A stretch of 64,000 bases of DNA. Source: Rhodobacterales bacterium. GTDB lineage: Bacteria > Pseudomonadota > Alphaproteobacteria > Rhizobiales > Stappiaceae. Below are positions 63,661 through 64,000 of the stretch, in pieces. How positions within the stretch are numbered: position 1 is the first letter of the stretch; each line of letters opens with the position of its first letter. The stretch is taken from contig VIRH01000060.1 of NCBI GenBank assembly GCA_008107755.1, forward strand, positions 1 through 64,000, given 5' to 3'. Under the pieces are notes generated by a model. It saw nothing but the letters and a program-made list of their open reading frames with translations. It had not been told where the DNA came from and searched no databases. The translations under genes were made by a program, and so were the position numbers.

Positions 63661-64000
63661 ATGTTGAAACGCCTCAGCCGCCACCCCCGGGTCCTTTCGG
63701 GTGTGGGCTCCCTCATGGCTGCCTATCTGAAACTGGTTTACCGCACCAACCGGTTCGTCATCGAACCGGAGCATGCGCATGCACAAGTCGAAACCGATCT
63801 TCCCGTGATCGTGGCAATGTGGCACGGACAGCACTTCATGGTGCCGTTCGCAAAGCCCTCTCACTGGCCTGCAAAGGTGATGATTTCACGCTCTGCGGAC
63901 GGTGAAGTGAACGCGGTCGCGGCGTCGAAATTCGGCCTCGGGTTGATCCGTGCCTCTGGTGGCAAGAACGCGCGCCAGATCCGCAAGCGCGGAGGCATGC
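63661..64000 (+). CDS. DUF374 lysophospholipid acyltransferase-like protein (3' cut by window edge)
   Basis: The ATG at 63661 opens a frame that runs past the end of the window. The first ~113 residues contain MLKRLSRHPRVLSGVG, membrane-near MAAYLKLVYRTNRFVIEPE, VIVAMWHGQHFMVPF and MISRSADGEVNA. WHGQ...SRSADGE is the DUF374 hallmark of membrane acyltransferase-like proteins; these genes lie beside kdtA/waaA in many alphaproteobacteria and are thought to act in envelope lipid synthesis. Partial. Confidence 0.85.
   Translation, partial: MLKRLSRHPRVLSGVGSLMAAYLKLVYRTNRFVIEPEHAHAQVETDLPVIVAMWHGQHFMVPFAKPSHWPAKVMISRSADGEVNAVAASKFGLGLIRASGGKNARQIRKRGGM

Overview
The window reads as chromosome of a GC-rich alphaproteobacterium of the Rhizobiales/Hyphomicrobiales. 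The evidence is a Porin_2-type outer-membrane porin, a CIRCE-controlled groESL, a TipF-like degenerate EAL protein, DUF4170 and DUF6101-like proteins, and an NsrR-type nitric-oxide switch. A marine Stappiaceae-like genus (Roseibium/Labrenzia/Stappia) would fit, but that is recall-based inference and no marker gene here fixes the genus. Most of the window is core genome, densely packed and without phage, IS or CRISPR elements. No tRNA or rRNA gene was seen.

Layout. 1-550: tandem copies of a ~255-bp unit carrying REP-like hairpins. 0.65-4.26 kb (minus): hisS-hisZ-hisG. 4.7-8.3 kb (plus): GT2-GtrA glycosyltransferase, GT39/83-type glycosyltransferase and a ChbG/HpnK-fold protein that has lost its metal ligands. 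8.5-10.6 kb: a Crp/Fnr regulator, then NsrR divergent from a group III truncated haemoglobin followed by two tiny membrane proteins, with two NsrR-like operators between. 10.7-17.0 kb: YciA thioesterase, a YoaK/DUF1275 protein, a three-gene MacAB-like exporter, SlyX, a YghU-like GST and small ORFs.

17.3-21.6 kb is the most unusual segment: a tight three-gene operon of tyrosinase, DUF2182 membrane protein and caspase-like (C14) protease. It ends against groEL, whose 3' end and terminator exist in two tandem copies at the junction. I propose a protease-controlled copper phenol oxidase system; this is a hypothesis.

21.8-32.2 kb: groESL, an exported protein of unknown function, a sigma-54 activator, a tail-anchored protein with a DNA-binding-like domain divergent from the TipF-like EAL protein, and an active/inactive pair of M16 peptidases. 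32.3-40.9 kb: ileS-lspA-lipoprotein, a GT87-like protein, a DMT permease, ribF and a MaoC-like hydratase. 41.2-42.4 kb: cheY and cheZ. 42.5-50.5 kb: HAD hydrolase, mutL, alpha/beta hydrolase, porin, tadA, an RluB-like pseudouridine synthase with a long basic tail, and rsmD. 50.6-57.6 kb: exported metallo-beta-lactamase-fold protein, patatin, a PAS-GGDEF-EAL protein and a haloacetate-dehalogenase-like enzyme. 57.7-64.0 kb: purD, ubiA, a DUF6101-like gene, and pmbA, inositol-monophosphatase, DUF4170 and the start of a DUF374 acyltransferase.

Functional themes are histidine supply and charging, envelope sugar transfer, nitric-oxide response, c-di-GMP and chemotaxis signalling, envelope quality control (LspA, M16, PmbA) and translation fidelity. 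Starts were adjusted where a Shine-Dalgarno sequence or family alignment favoured an internal codon. All homology calls come from reading the translated sequences, not from database searches.
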